Source: Flammeovirgaceae bacterium UBA2371
GTDB lineage: Bacteria; Bacteroidota; Bacteroidia; Cytophagales; Cyclobacteriaceae
DNA length: 35,132 bases
NCBI GenBank assembly: GCA_002345965.1
Contig: DDTF01000017.1
Coordinates: forward strand, 23,017 to 58,148
Direction: 5' to 3'
Within the stretch, counting starts at the first letter, position 1; the number at the start of each line of letters is the position of its first letter. Shown piece after piece: positions 26,501 through 34,923 of this stretch. The position numbers were made by a program, and so were the translations under genes. The notes below the pieces were generated by a model. The model was not told the origin of the DNA, made no database searches, and was given only the letters and a program-made list of their open reading frames with translations.

Positions 26501-27847
26501 TTCCTCCATCCTTTTGTCCCAGTAGTACCAGATTAATCGAGCATCATTATAACGAGTCGAAGACTTTATTTGATGGAGTGCTTCTATGGCAATTTCCCGG
26601 TCATAAAATTTACCTGTTGTCCAGTTAATTAATGAATCCTTTTCAGGTTCAGGATACAAACCATAAAAACCAATGTTTGCAGTAGTATCCATGATTGTAA
26701 TTGAATCGGATGAGGTTGTTAATAAAATTTTGAAATAGCTGGTCTCAAATGCCATGCGATCAGACTCATCAATGTCTATATTTTTTTTGTACAGACTTCT
26801 GGAGTCCACTGCAAATTCCTTCATCCTGTCGACAATTGCCGGGTTGTTGATCAATAGCGTGTCCTGTTCAAATTCTTTCATTGGCAGGATGAAATACTTC
26901 TTAGGCACTTCATTGTTTCTGTACACCCAGGCTAATTCATAGCTGGCATTTTTAATCCTCACTGAGCTCACAGAATCTGAGCTCATTTGCTTTTCGAACT
27001 CAACCCAAAGCATGGCCCCACCATCTCGATACCTTGATTGCTGGCCTGACACAAAATTGCCAAGCGAATAAGCGACCAATTGATTTTTCTCCTTGTTCCA
27101 TTGCATGGGTTGCAATACATGGGGATGTGCCCCTACTACGAGGGTTGCCCCATTGTTAAGACAAAACTGAGCCAACTCTTTTTGAGCTCTATTGGGTGCA
27201 TCCTGATATTCTGCACCCCAATGCATAAATACAATGACGGCATCGGTCTGCTGCAGTTTTGCTTTAAATAAGTCTTTCCTGATCTGGAGGGTATCGATCA
27301 GATTTACAATATTGGGAGTGGTGACAGGAATTCCATTTGTACCATACGTATAATTGAGTAATGAAAAACGGAATCCTTTTTTTTCTACTATAAGGGGATA
27401 TTGAACCTCTCTGGCCGCAGCATCTTTGAATGTACCCGTGTGGGGTATGCCCAGGGTATCCAGTACATCAATGGTGCGCTCCAATCCTTTTCTTCCTCTG
27501 TCTACGCAATGGTTATTGGCTGTAACCAACACATCAAAACCTGTATCCTTTAATCCTTTGGCTAATTCATCGGGTGCACTAAACTGAGGATAACCTTTGT
27601 AAGGAGGTCCTGCCAATGTTACTTCAAGATTGGCAAAAGCAATATCAGCAGACCTCACAACAGGTTTCACATATTGAAAACATGCCCCGTAGTCATAAGA
27701 TTTTGAAATGGGATCAAAAGCTGCACTTATTTGAGAATCATGCTGCATCACATCACCCACAAAAAGTAAAGACACACTTGTAGTGTCCTGACTTCTTCCG
27801 ATGAGTGGACTGGCAATTGCGAGTATTACAAAGATTAGTTTATTCAC
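26483..27847 (-). CDS. CapA-like metallophosphoesterase-fold protein, exported
   Basis: The 454-residue protein uses a GTG start (27847) that lies inside the last codons of the upstream pdeM gene. The two overlap by 8 bases, so they are translationally coupled. It has a signal peptide (about 1-19). The PGA_cap (CapA) domain shows FVGDVM (29-34), ANLEVTL (72-78), TANNHCVDRG (109-118), FMHWGAEY (207-214) and GAHPHVLQP (239-247), supplying Asp/Asn/His metal ligands. CapA is known from poly-gamma-glutamate capsule export, but the other capsule genes are absent, so a generic periplasmic phosphoesterase-like role is safer. The C-terminal 150 residues are not recognised. Confidence 0.92.
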   Translation of the reverse strand: MNKLIFVILAIASPLIGRSQDTTSVSLLFVGDVMQHDSQISAAFDPISKSYDYGACFQYVKPVVRSADIAFANLEVTLAGPPYKGYPQFSAPDELAKGLKDTGFDVLVTANNHCVDRGRKGLERTIDVLDTLGIPHTGTFKDAAAREVQYPLIVEKKGFRFSLLNYTYGTNGIPVTTPNIVNLIDTLQIRKDLFKAKLQQTDAVIVFMHWGAEYQDAPNRAQKELAQFCLNNGATLVVGAHPHVLQPMQWNKEKNQLVAYSLGNFVSGQQSRYRDGGAMLWVEFEKQMSSDSVSSVRIKNASYELAWVYRNNEVPKKYFILPMKEFEQDTLLINNPAIVDRMKEFAVDSRSLYKKNIDIDESDRMAFETSYFKILLTTSSDSITIMDTTANIGFYGLYPEPEKDSLINWTTGKFYDREIAIEALHQIKSSTRYNDARLIWYYWDKRMEELSSGK

Positions 27848-28532
27848 TGTCCATTCGAATTACGCGATGATCTGCAATTACAAACACATTGTCTTCTTTG
27901 TTTACCGGAATTCTTACAAAGCCTGTAAACAAACCAAAAGCAGGGAGAAGCGCTTGTTGTTTACCAAAATAAAAGCAGGGCAAGGTGATGGATTGTCTCC
28001 CTTTACCCAAAAGTTTCACCCCCGGATGGATATGACCCGCCATGTTGTACTGATGTTCGGGAATGTTCTCCATGGGTTCATGAGTAAGCAAGAATGGGCC
28101 CACTTCAAGCATCTCAAAAACCTGTAATTGGCACCTTTGGTACTGCAAATCGCTCATTATATCGTGATTGCCAAGAACCAATTGAAATTGAATGGCGGCA
28201 AAATGACGAACGACCTGCCCAAGTGCCTCCCACTCCTCATTATAATGGCTATGGAAGAGGTCACCCAAAAAAATCACCTTTTCCGGCTTATGTTTATTGA
28301 TCAGCTGTACCAGCAACTCAAGGTTCTTGCCATTGACAGCCTCAGGGACGTGTATGCCTGACCTTCTAAAATGATTGGCTTTACCCAAGTGTAAATCCGC
28401 CATAATCAAAGTTAGCTCATCCTCAATAAATATAGCCTTCTGGGGCAGTAGCAGCAGATTTGTCTCCCTTATTCTAAATACTTGCTCAATTTCTACGTCC
28501 ACAATTCTGTGCCATTGGTTGTTAAAAGACAA
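27840..28532 (-). CDS. pdeM: Ligase-associated DNA-damage-response endonuclease PdeM
   Basis: The 230-residue calcineurin-like phosphoesterase has all five metal-site motifs: D46-L-H48, G-D91-L-F-H94, G-N122-H123-D124, H151-E and GHIHP (166-170). The layout and small size match the MPE/PdeM component of the ligase-associated DNA-damage-response set (Lhr helicase, ligase, exonuclease, phosphoesterase). No ATG is in frame; after the upstream in-frame stop the first usable start is TTG at 28532. The matching DEXH helicase is encoded 2.4 kb to the right on the same strand, with a phosphate transporter gene between. It is coupled to the capA-like gene downstream. Confidence 0.88.
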   Translation of the reverse strand: MSFNNQWHRIVDVEIEQVFRIRETNLLLLPQKAIFIEDELTLIMADLHLGKANHFRRSGIHVPEAVNGKNLELLVQLINKHKPEKVIFLGDLFHSHYNEEWEALGQVVRHFAAIQFQLVLGNHDIMSDLQYQRCQLQVFEMLEVGPFLLTHEPMENIPEHQYNMAGHIHPGVKLLGKGRQSITLPCFYFGKQQALLPAFGLFTGFVRIPVNKEDNVFVIADHRVIRMDSE

Positions 28533-28638
28533 ATTTCTAAAATTTAGACCTTTGGCTCTACCTCATTTGAAAGAAAAGTGAAGTTTAACGCGAGGTGCCT
28601 TTGTTAATAAACGGGGCATCTAATATCTTTCAATCCGT

Positions 28639-30897
28639 ATGAACCTGTACCTGATTCTCATTTGTGTCCTTTTCTCGCTAGCCATCATTGATCTTATTGT
28701 TGGCGTAAGTAATGATGCCGTAAATTTCCTTAATTCTGCCATAGGATCTAAAGTTGCCTCATTTCGTACGATACTTATTGTAGCCAGCCTTGGAATTTTA
28801 CTGGGAGCTTCCTTTTCCAGCGGAATGATGGAGGTAGCCAGGAAGGGCATATTCAATCCGGCTTTCTTCACCTTCGACAAAATCATGATTGTGTTTTTAG
28901 CCGTAATGCTTACAGACATTATTCTGCTTGACTTCTATAACACCCTGGGCTTGCCCACCTCAACTACAGTTTCGTTGGTTTTTGAACTATTGGGAGGTGC
29001 TTTGGTAACAGGGCTACTTATTGCTTATGATAGCGGCTATGGCTTTGAGAAATGGGACGAAATCATTAACTACTCAAGCGCTGTTACCATCGTAGCCGGA
29101 ATCTTTTTGTCGGTATTTATTTCTTTTATTGTGGGTGCCATCATCCAACATATTTCAAGGATCGTTTTCACTTTTGATCTCAACAATAATTTAAGAAAAT
29201 ATGGTGCTGTCTTCAGCGGACTTGCCATTACTACCATTATTTATTTTTTGCTTATCAAAGGTGCCAATGGAAGCACGTTGATCAATGATCAGCAGACGCA
29301 ATGGATAATGGACCACACCTGGGTAATTGTAGTTATTTCCCTCGTTTTTTGGAGCATTGTCATTCAGGTATTGATGTGGTGGAAAAAGATCAATCCATTG
29401 AAGGTAGTTGTTTTGCTTGGTACTTTTTCATTGGCCATGGCTTTTGCCGGCAATGATCTTGTTAACTTCATTGGGGTTTCGGTAGCTGGATTAATTTCAT
29501 TTCAAACGTGGGCTGCTTCCAACCTCCCGGCTGGTGATTTTAATATGGCGGGGCTTGCCCAAAAAGTAGCTACACCCTCCTGGATTTTATTTTTCAGCGG
29601 TGTAATAATGGTGATTACATTATGGACCAATGCCAAGAGCAGAAAAGTAAGCGAAACCGAAGTCTCTTTAAGCCGGCAAGATGAAGGAGATGAGAGATTT
29701 AAAGCCAACTTTGTTTCCAGAGGATTGGTAGGGGTAGCCATTGGTGTTGGTAAACTAGCTGAAACGTTCGTACCCAAAAGCTGGAGTGAATCTCTATCGA
29801 GGCGTTTTACCAAAAGCGCTGATGATGCCACCACTAGCGACAAAGATAAACCTTCCTTTGACCTTATCCGGGCTTCTGTCAATTTGCTTGTATCCAGTAT
29901 TCTTATTGCCTACGCTACTTCCAAAAAACTTCCTCTCTCAACTACCTTCGTTACATTTATGGTGGCCATGGGTACCTCCTTTGCCGATCAGGCGTGGGGA
30001 AGAGAAAGTGCCGTGTACCGGGTGGCTGGTGTAGTGAATGTAATTGCAGGGTGGCTTACCACCGCAATTGTTGCATTTACTACCTGTGGTTTCTTTGCAT
30101 TGATATTATATAAAACAGGAACTGTCGGAGTTGCCTCATTGGTTGCGGTGGCTGGTTTCCTTCTGGTAAGGAGTCATATTGTATTTAAAAGAAAAACAAC
30201 TGAAGAGGAAACGAGCAATAAGTTTCTTTCACGTACGGTGGTCAACATTCAGGAGGTGATTGATGAGAGCAAAATCAACACCGTGAAGAACCTGAAAACA
30301 GTAATGAAGGTCTCTTCCTTTAGCATCAAATCACTGATTATTGAAAATAAGGAAGCCCTTGTCAAATCCAGAAAAGAAATTCAAAAACTAAGGGCACAAA
30401 ACGAAAAATTGCACAACAAAATCATCAAGTATGTAAAGAAAATTGAGAAGGGAAATGTGGCTGCCGGACGACTTTATATTTTGGTTTTTGACCTGGTGCA
30501 GGATCTTTATCAAAGCGCTTACCTACTCAATGAAACCTGTGCAAGCCATGTTATTAATCTTCACTCGCCTCCCAAAAAGAAGTACATTCAAACATTCAAT
30601 GACTTAATGAAAGAATTAGGAATCTTTATCAACATCAGCGCTGATTCCATAGAGCATTTGAATTTTGATAAACATGATTACCTGGAAAATCAGAAAAACA
30701 GATTATTGCTCACCATCAATAAAAAACTTGATGAGATGATTGTGGATATTCAGGCGGATGATCTGGGTAACAGGATGGCGCTCCTTCAAACAAGGATTTT
30801 GCTGGAGACCAAAGACATTGTAGCAGTAGTTCACCGGATGTATCATCTCTATTATGAATTCGTACAACACTCGGTAACAACTACTGAAAAAGATTAA
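28639..30897 (+). CDS. PiT-family inorganic phosphate transporter with extra helical C-terminal domain
   Basis: The 752-residue protein has two PiT signature repeats, GVSNDAVNF (22-30) and FAGNDLVNF (269-277), whose Asn/Asp residues bind phosphate and cation. About 12 membrane helices lie in 1-530. Residues of about 340-400 form a long charged loop. The final 210 residues or so (540-752) are hydrophilic, helical and coiled-coil-like, resembling the PhoU/DUF47 helical-bundle type often encoded beside PiT genes. Here the regulator-like part seems fused to the transporter. The transporter imports phosphate with protons or sodium. The stop interlocks with the stop of the convergent helicase gene (TTAA). 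Confidence 0.93.
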   Translation: MNLYLILICVLFSLAIIDLIVGVSNDAVNFLNSAIGSKVASFRTILIVASLGILLGASFSSGMMEVARKGIFNPAFFTFDKIMIVFLAVMLTDIILLDFYNTLGLPTSTTVSLVFELLGGALVTGLLIAYDSGYGFEKWDEIINYSSAVTIVAGIFLSVFISFIVGAIIQHISRIVFTFDLNNNLRKYGAVFSGLAITTIIYFLLIKGANGSTLINDQQTQWIMDHTWVIVVISLVFWSIVIQVLMWWKKINPLKVVVLLGTFSLAMAFAGNDLVNFIGVSVAGLISFQTWAASNLPAGDFNMAGLAQKVATPSWILFFSGVIMVITLWTNAKSRKVSETEVSLSRQDEGDERFKANFVSRGLVGVAIGVGKLAETFVPKSWSESLSRRFTKSADDATTSDKDKPSFDLIRASVNLLVSSILIAYATSKKLPLSTTFVTFMVAMGTSFADQAWGRESAVYRVAGVVNVIAGWLTTAIVAFTTCGFFALILYKTGTVGVASLVAVAGFLLVRSHIVFKRKTTEEETSNKFLSRTVVNIQEVIDESKINTVKNLKTVMKVSSFSIKSLIIENKEALVKSRKEIQKLRAQNEKLHNKIIKYVKKIEKGNVAAGRLYILVFDLVQDLYQSAYLLNETCASHVINLHSPPKKKYIQTFNDLMKELGIFINISADSIEHLNFDKHDYLENQKNRLLLTINKKLDEMIVDIQADDLGNRMALLQTRILLETKDIVAVVHRMYHLYYEFVQHSVTTTEKD

Positions 30898-33326
30898 GCA
30901 CTGTACTGTATCATCATTCGCTTTACTCGATCTTCTAACGTCTCGGAAGTTAACTTTTCCCGCAGTCGGTCCACCATGATAGGGAATCCAAATGGTGTTG
31001 GGCGCGATGGATATTTAATGATAATTTTTTGATGTGCAATTCTATCCAATGCTTTTCGTAGCCTTGTCTCTTCCAATTGAAAATCCATTACCTCCTCAAA
31101 AGCCTGAAGTAACAACAGGTTATGCGAATCATGGTCGTGAAATACTTCGAAAAACAGTTGTGATGAAGACTGCAAATGTCTGTCTTTAATTCGTTGCCCA
31201 GGGAATCCTTTAAATACCAGTCCGGCAATGGCTGCTATGTCTCTAAACTTTCTTCGGGCCATCTCAATGCTGTTGATACTGGCCTGAATGTCTTCGTGAA
31301 GGTGGTCTGAACTTAAAATATTGGTTTCTACCGCTTCCAGTATTGGTATCTCCTGATCTGAAAGTAACTCAAACCCGTAGTCATTCATTGCAATCGAAAA
31401 GGTAATGGGTGTAATTTTGGCAATGCGGTAAGCCATCAGTGCTGCCATACCCTCGTGAACAAATCGCCCTTCAAATGGATACATCATTACATGGTGCCCT
31501 TCGCTGGACTCCAAACATTCTATTAAAAATTGTTTATCACCTGGCAGCAATGACAACTTCTCTTGCACTTGCATCATTGGTCTGAGAAATTTCATTTCGG
31601 GATCTATAACATTCCCGTTTTTAAATTCCTGAATTTTATAACGAATCATCTCCCCCATCTCCGAAGAAAGCGGCATGCGCCCACCTTGCCAGGAAGGCAC
31701 TTTGCCAGATTTCTTTTTTGAGTTTCTCACTTGTGCTGTCATGTCTTTCACGCGTACCAGCTCAAGGTTTCTTCCGGCAAACCAAAACACGTCACCTGGA
31801 TTGAGGCTAGAAATAAAATACTCTTCGATCGTACCCAATGTTTTTCCAGACACATATTTGACTATCAAGGCAGTATCTCCTACAATGGTACCTATGGAAA
31901 GCCTGTGTCGGTGGGCAATCCTACGGCTGTCAACTTTGTAACTATCCTTTTCCCTGTTCACCTTTCTAAACTCATCATAGGCAGTTAACGCAGCACCCCC
32001 TGATGTGATGAACCCCAATATCCAATTCCATTCGTCTACCTCCAATGAAGCATAACTATAGGTTCCCTTCAATTCTTGAAATATTTCTTCTGAAGAAAAT
32101 CCATCACTGACAGCCAGTGTTATTAAATACTGAACCAATACATCGAATGAACGAACATAGGGTATTCTGTCTTCGACAATTTTCCTTTTCAAACCCTCCC
32201 TCAGCGCGGCCGCTTCGATCAACTCCAGTGCATGTGTAGGCAAATAATATATTTTACTTGTTGCCCCGGGCTGATGTCCGCTTCTCCCCGCTCGTTGAAG
32301 GAATCTGGCTATTCCTTTTGGACCACCCACTTGTATCACCGTTTCAACCGGACGGAAGTCTACTCCCAGATCAAGGCTGGAAGTACAAACTACTGCTTTG
32401 ATTTTTCCCGTATGCAATTGTTCCTCTACCCAATTCCGCAGCTCCTGGCTGATAGATCCATGGTGCATGGCTAAAAGTCCTGAAAGCTCGGGAGCCTTAT
32501 CCAATAATTTTTGATACCATATTTCAGCAAAAGACCTGGTGTTCGTAAAAATGAGTGTTGCATTACTCTTTTTAATAATCTCAACTACTTTGTCCAACAG
32601 GTGGATTCCAACATGTCCAGTCCAGGGAAGCTGATCAAGACTTTCGGGCATTATGGAGTGAATTTCAATTTTCTTTTCAATCTCTGCCTTTACAATCTTG
32701 TGTGGTTTTTCATAAAAATTCCCCAACAAGACCTGAATGGATTCATCCATGTTGCCAATCGTGGCAGATATGCCCCATATTTTAAGCTCTAGGGAAACAC
32801 TTTTTAATCTTGATAAAGCAAGTTCCACCTGTACGCCACGTTTCGATCCCATCAACTCGTGCCATTCATCGGCTACCACTACTTTTACTTTCTTAAAATA
32901 ATTGGAATAACCTTTTTGGGCGATCAGCAAGTGCAAACTCTCTGGCGTAGTGATCAACAGTTGAGGAGGTTTATCCTTTTGTTTCTTTCTCTCTGCGATG
33001 GAGGTGTCACCAGACCTGATCCCTACCTTCCAATCCAAGCCCATTTCTGAAATTGCCAGCTCAGCCGAATACTTGATTTCTCTGGCTAGTGCCCGAATCG
33101 GTGTGAGCCAAATGGCTTGCAACCCGCTATTGCGAGTATTGCCTGCTTTCAGTGCCTCTAAAATAATAGGTATAATTAATGAGTAAGTTTTGCCACTGCC
33201 TGTTGGCGCATTCACTATACCACTGTACCCATCCAGATAATTGTTCCATGCCTCCAATTGGAAGTCAAAAGGTTGCCAACCTTTGCTATGAAACCAGGTA
33301 ATTCCGTCTTGCAGCCTCTCTTGCAT
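30894..33326 (-). CDS. Ligase-associated DNA-damage-response DEXH helicase (Lhr-type)
   Basis: The 810-residue superfamily 2 helicase shows Walker A APTGSGKT (40-47), DEWH (153-156), SATIG (187-191), and motif VI QRAGRSGH (344-351) preceded by SLDLGVDF. The C-terminal region (about 430-810) carries the Lhr winged-helix and DUF4145-like core that accompanies this subfamily. The length and the C-terminal EETRLRKALDRIAHQKI pattern fit the shorter Lhr-C type rather than the 1,500-residue Lhr. It should unwind or translocate on single-stranded DNA during repair. Its usual partners, an ATP-dependent ligase and an exonuclease, are not adjacent here; only PdeM is nearby. It is divergent from the MerR gene. 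Confidence 0.93.
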   Translation of the reverse strand: MQERLQDGITWFHSKGWQPFDFQLEAWNNYLDGYSGIVNAPTGSGKTYSLIIPIILEALKAGNTRNSGLQAIWLTPIRALAREIKYSAELAISEMGLDWKVGIRSGDTSIAERKKQKDKPPQLLITTPESLHLLIAQKGYSNYFKKVKVVVADEWHELMGSKRGVQVELALSRLKSVSLELKIWGISATIGNMDESIQVLLGNFYEKPHKIVKAEIEKKIEIHSIMPESLDQLPWTGHVGIHLLDKVVEIIKKSNATLIFTNTRSFAEIWYQKLLDKAPELSGLLAMHHGSISQELRNWVEEQLHTGKIKAVVCTSSLDLGVDFRPVETVIQVGGPKGIARFLQRAGRSGHQPGATSKIYYLPTHALELIEAAALREGLKRKIVEDRIPYVRSFDVLVQYLITLAVSDGFSSEEIFQELKGTYSYASLEVDEWNWILGFITSGGAALTAYDEFRKVNREKDSYKVDSRRIAHRHRLSIGTIVGDTALIVKYVSGKTLGTIEEYFISSLNPGDVFWFAGRNLELVRVKDMTAQVRNSKKKSGKVPSWQGGRMPLSSEMGEMIRYKIQEFKNGNVIDPEMKFLRPMMQVQEKLSLLPGDKQFLIECLESSEGHHVMMYPFEGRFVHEGMAALMAYRIAKITPITFSIAMNDYGFELLSDQEIPILEAVETNILSSDHLHEDIQASINSIEMARRKFRDIAAIAGLVFKGFPGQRIKDRHLQSSSQLFFEVFHDHDSHNLLLLQAFEEVMDFQLEETRLRKALDRIAHQKIIIKYPSRPTPFGFPIMVDRLREKLTSETLEDRVKRMMIQYSA

Positions 33327-33414
33327 GATGTGAGCCGTATTCCTAATATTGATTGAATTGCAATAATTTGAACAATTTAGCTAAACCATGGTTACTTGTC
33401 TGAAATAGATCGAA

Positions 33415-34290
33415 ATGGGTAGATATTCTATTAAGGAACTTGAAACACTTTCTGGCATCAAAGCTCATACCATAAGGATATGGGAAAAGCGACATGGCAT
33501 AATAGCGCCTAAAAGAACGCCTACGAATATTCGCTATTATTCCGATGAAGATCTTAAGAAGATCATCAATGTGTCTTTGCTTAATAACTATGGTATAAAG
33601 ATCTCAAGAATTGCCGTGATGACAGACGAACAATTGAACACTGAGATTGTGCAGCTCACCTCCACCAAGGACGATGTCAGCATTTTTATTGATCAGCTGG
33701 TGGTCTCCATGATTGACATGGAAGAAGAGCAATTTGAAAAGCTGCTTTCTCATCTGATAATCAAATTCGGATTTGAGAAGACGATTCTTGAAATCATCTA
33801 TCCGTTCTTAGAGAAAATTGGAATTCTGTGGCAAACTGGAAATATCACACCTGCCCAGGAGCACTTTATTTCCAACCTGGTAAGGCAGAAGATCATTGTT
33901 GCCATTGATGCGTTGCCGTTTCCTGAAAAAGATGCTGAAAAAGCTGTTCTTTTCCTGCCGGAAAATGAACTCCATGAAATTGGCCTTCTTTTCTATCATT
34001 ATACCGTTAAAAAACTTGGATTCAAGACTTTCTATTTAGGACAGCACTTACCCTATCCAGATCTAAAGCAAGTATGCCTTACGCATACGCCTAAATTTGT
34101 TATTACCTCAATTACAGCTTCACAAAAGCCTCAAAAAACGCTTGAGTACCTCCAGGCAGTGATTCATGATTTCCCCGAAATTCAAATTCTAGCATCAGGG
34201 GCCCTTGTAGGGCATAGCCTCCCTGAATCCACCAATTTCATTCAATTTCAAAATGCAGTGGCCCTAAAAGGCCTTCTTCAGCAAGGCTAA
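33415..34290 (+). CDS. CarH/LitR-like B12-binding MerR-family regulator
   Basis: The 291-residue protein has a MerR winged-helix DNA-binding domain (1-70, YSIKELETLSGIKAHTIR) and a helical bundle (about 85-165). A Rossmann-like B12-binding domain follows (about 175-288). The photoreceptor signatures of the CarH group are present. W139 is followed after exactly nine residues by E149-H150 (the Wx9EH motif). E185-L-H187-E-I-G190 matches the ExHxxG cobalamin motif, H187 being the lower ligand. CarH represses carotenoid genes in the dark with adenosylcobalamin and releases DNA in light. The neighbours, an ECF sigma factor and phytoene desaturase, fit that role. Light response is inferred, not shown. 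Confidence 0.92.
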   Translation: MGRYSIKELETLSGIKAHTIRIWEKRHGIIAPKRTPTNIRYYSDEDLKKIINVSLLNNYGIKISRIAVMTDEQLNTEIVQLTSTKDDVSIFIDQLVVSMIDMEEEQFEKLLSHLIIKFGFEKTILEIIYPFLEKIGILWQTGNITPAQEHFISNLVRQKIIVAIDALPFPEKDAEKAVLFLPENELHEIGLLFYHYTVKKLGFKTFYLGQHLPYPDLKQVCLTHTPKFVITSITASQKPQKTLEYLQAVIHDFPEIQILASGALVGHSLPESTNFIQFQNAVALKGLLQQG

Positions 34291-34322
34291 GCACTATTTT
34301 GTTTATTTTTTATTATTTTTTA

Positions 34323-34398
34323 TTAAACAATTGATAACAATATTTTGATTATCCGGTTTTTTGTTTAACTTTATATCATATTAATTAAACAAAAAGCC
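34323..34398. promoter_or_regulatory. Candidate operator: three TTAAACAA half-sites, one palindromic pair
   Basis: TTAAACAA occurs at 34323-34330 and 34385-34392, and its inverse TTGTTTAA at 34361-34368. The last two belong to a longer perfect 11-base inverted repeat (34358-34368 and 34385-34395, 16-base spacer). With one wobble pair it extends to 34355 and 34398. The palindrome overlaps the predicted -7 element and abuts the start codon of the sigma gene. It is a natural site for the adjacent MerR-type regulator, or an mRNA hairpin covering the ribosome landing site. This is inferred from sequence only. Confidence 0.45.
34345..34373 (+). promoter_or_regulatory. Probable promoter of the sigma factor/carotenoid genes
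   Basis: TTG (34345-34347), 18 bases, then TAACTTTA (34366-34373) match the Bacteroidetes consensus with one mismatch and near-ideal spacing. Transcription would start about 20 bases before the ATG at 34399. The -7 element lies within the left arm of a palindrome, as expected for a repressor-controlled promoter. Confidence 0.58.
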
Positions 34399-34902
34399 AT
34401 GACAGCCGTAGAATTTACCAGCCAAATAGCCGGATTGCAGGACACCCTGAAGCAATTCACTTATAGATTCACCAGAAATGCGGAAGAGTCGCAGGACCTT
34501 GTACAGGACACCATGCTCAAAGCCCTCACCTATAGAGATAAATTTAGAGAGGATACCAATCTCAAAGGGTGGCTATTTACTATCATGAGAAACACTTTCA
34601 TCAACAATTACAGAAAGTCCAAAATCGCCAAAACCTCCACGGACAATACGAAAGAACTGTATTATTTGAATGTGGCAGACCCTCATACATTCAATCGCCC
34701 TGAAAAGACACTAGAGTTTAAGGAGATCTGGAGCAATGTAAATGAAGTAAAAGAAGAACTTCAGGTACCCTTCAAGATGTACACTACCGGTTATAAGTAC
34801 CACGAAATCGCTGAACATTTGAATATACCTATAGGAACTGTCAAAAACAGGATATTCCACGCACGTAAAGAAATTCAAAAAAAATTGATAGCTTATAAGT
34901 AA
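34399..34902 (+). CDS. ECF RNA polymerase sigma factor
   Basis: The 167-residue protein has sigma region 2 (about 10-75, with ESQDLVQDTMLKAL and GWLFTIMRNTFINNYRK) and region 4 (about 108-160), whose helix-turn-helix reads KYHEIAEHLNIPIGTVKNRI. The linker is short, as in extracytoplasmic-function sigma factors. No anti-sigma gene is adjacent. Instead it is sandwiched between a CarH-like regulator and phytoene desaturase (21 bases downstream), so it is probably under light/B12 control and drives, or helps drive, carotenoid genes. The ATG at 34399 follows a predicted promoter. Confidence 0.95.
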   Translation: MTAVEFTSQIAGLQDTLKQFTYRFTRNAEESQDLVQDTMLKALTYRDKFREDTNLKGWLFTIMRNTFINNYRKSKIAKTSTDNTKELYYLNVADPHTFNRPEKTLEFKEIWSNVNEVKEELQVPFKMYTTGYKYHEIAEHLNIPIGTVKNRIFHARKEIQKKLIAYK

Positions 34903-34923
34903 TTGAAATACGGATAAGTGGAG

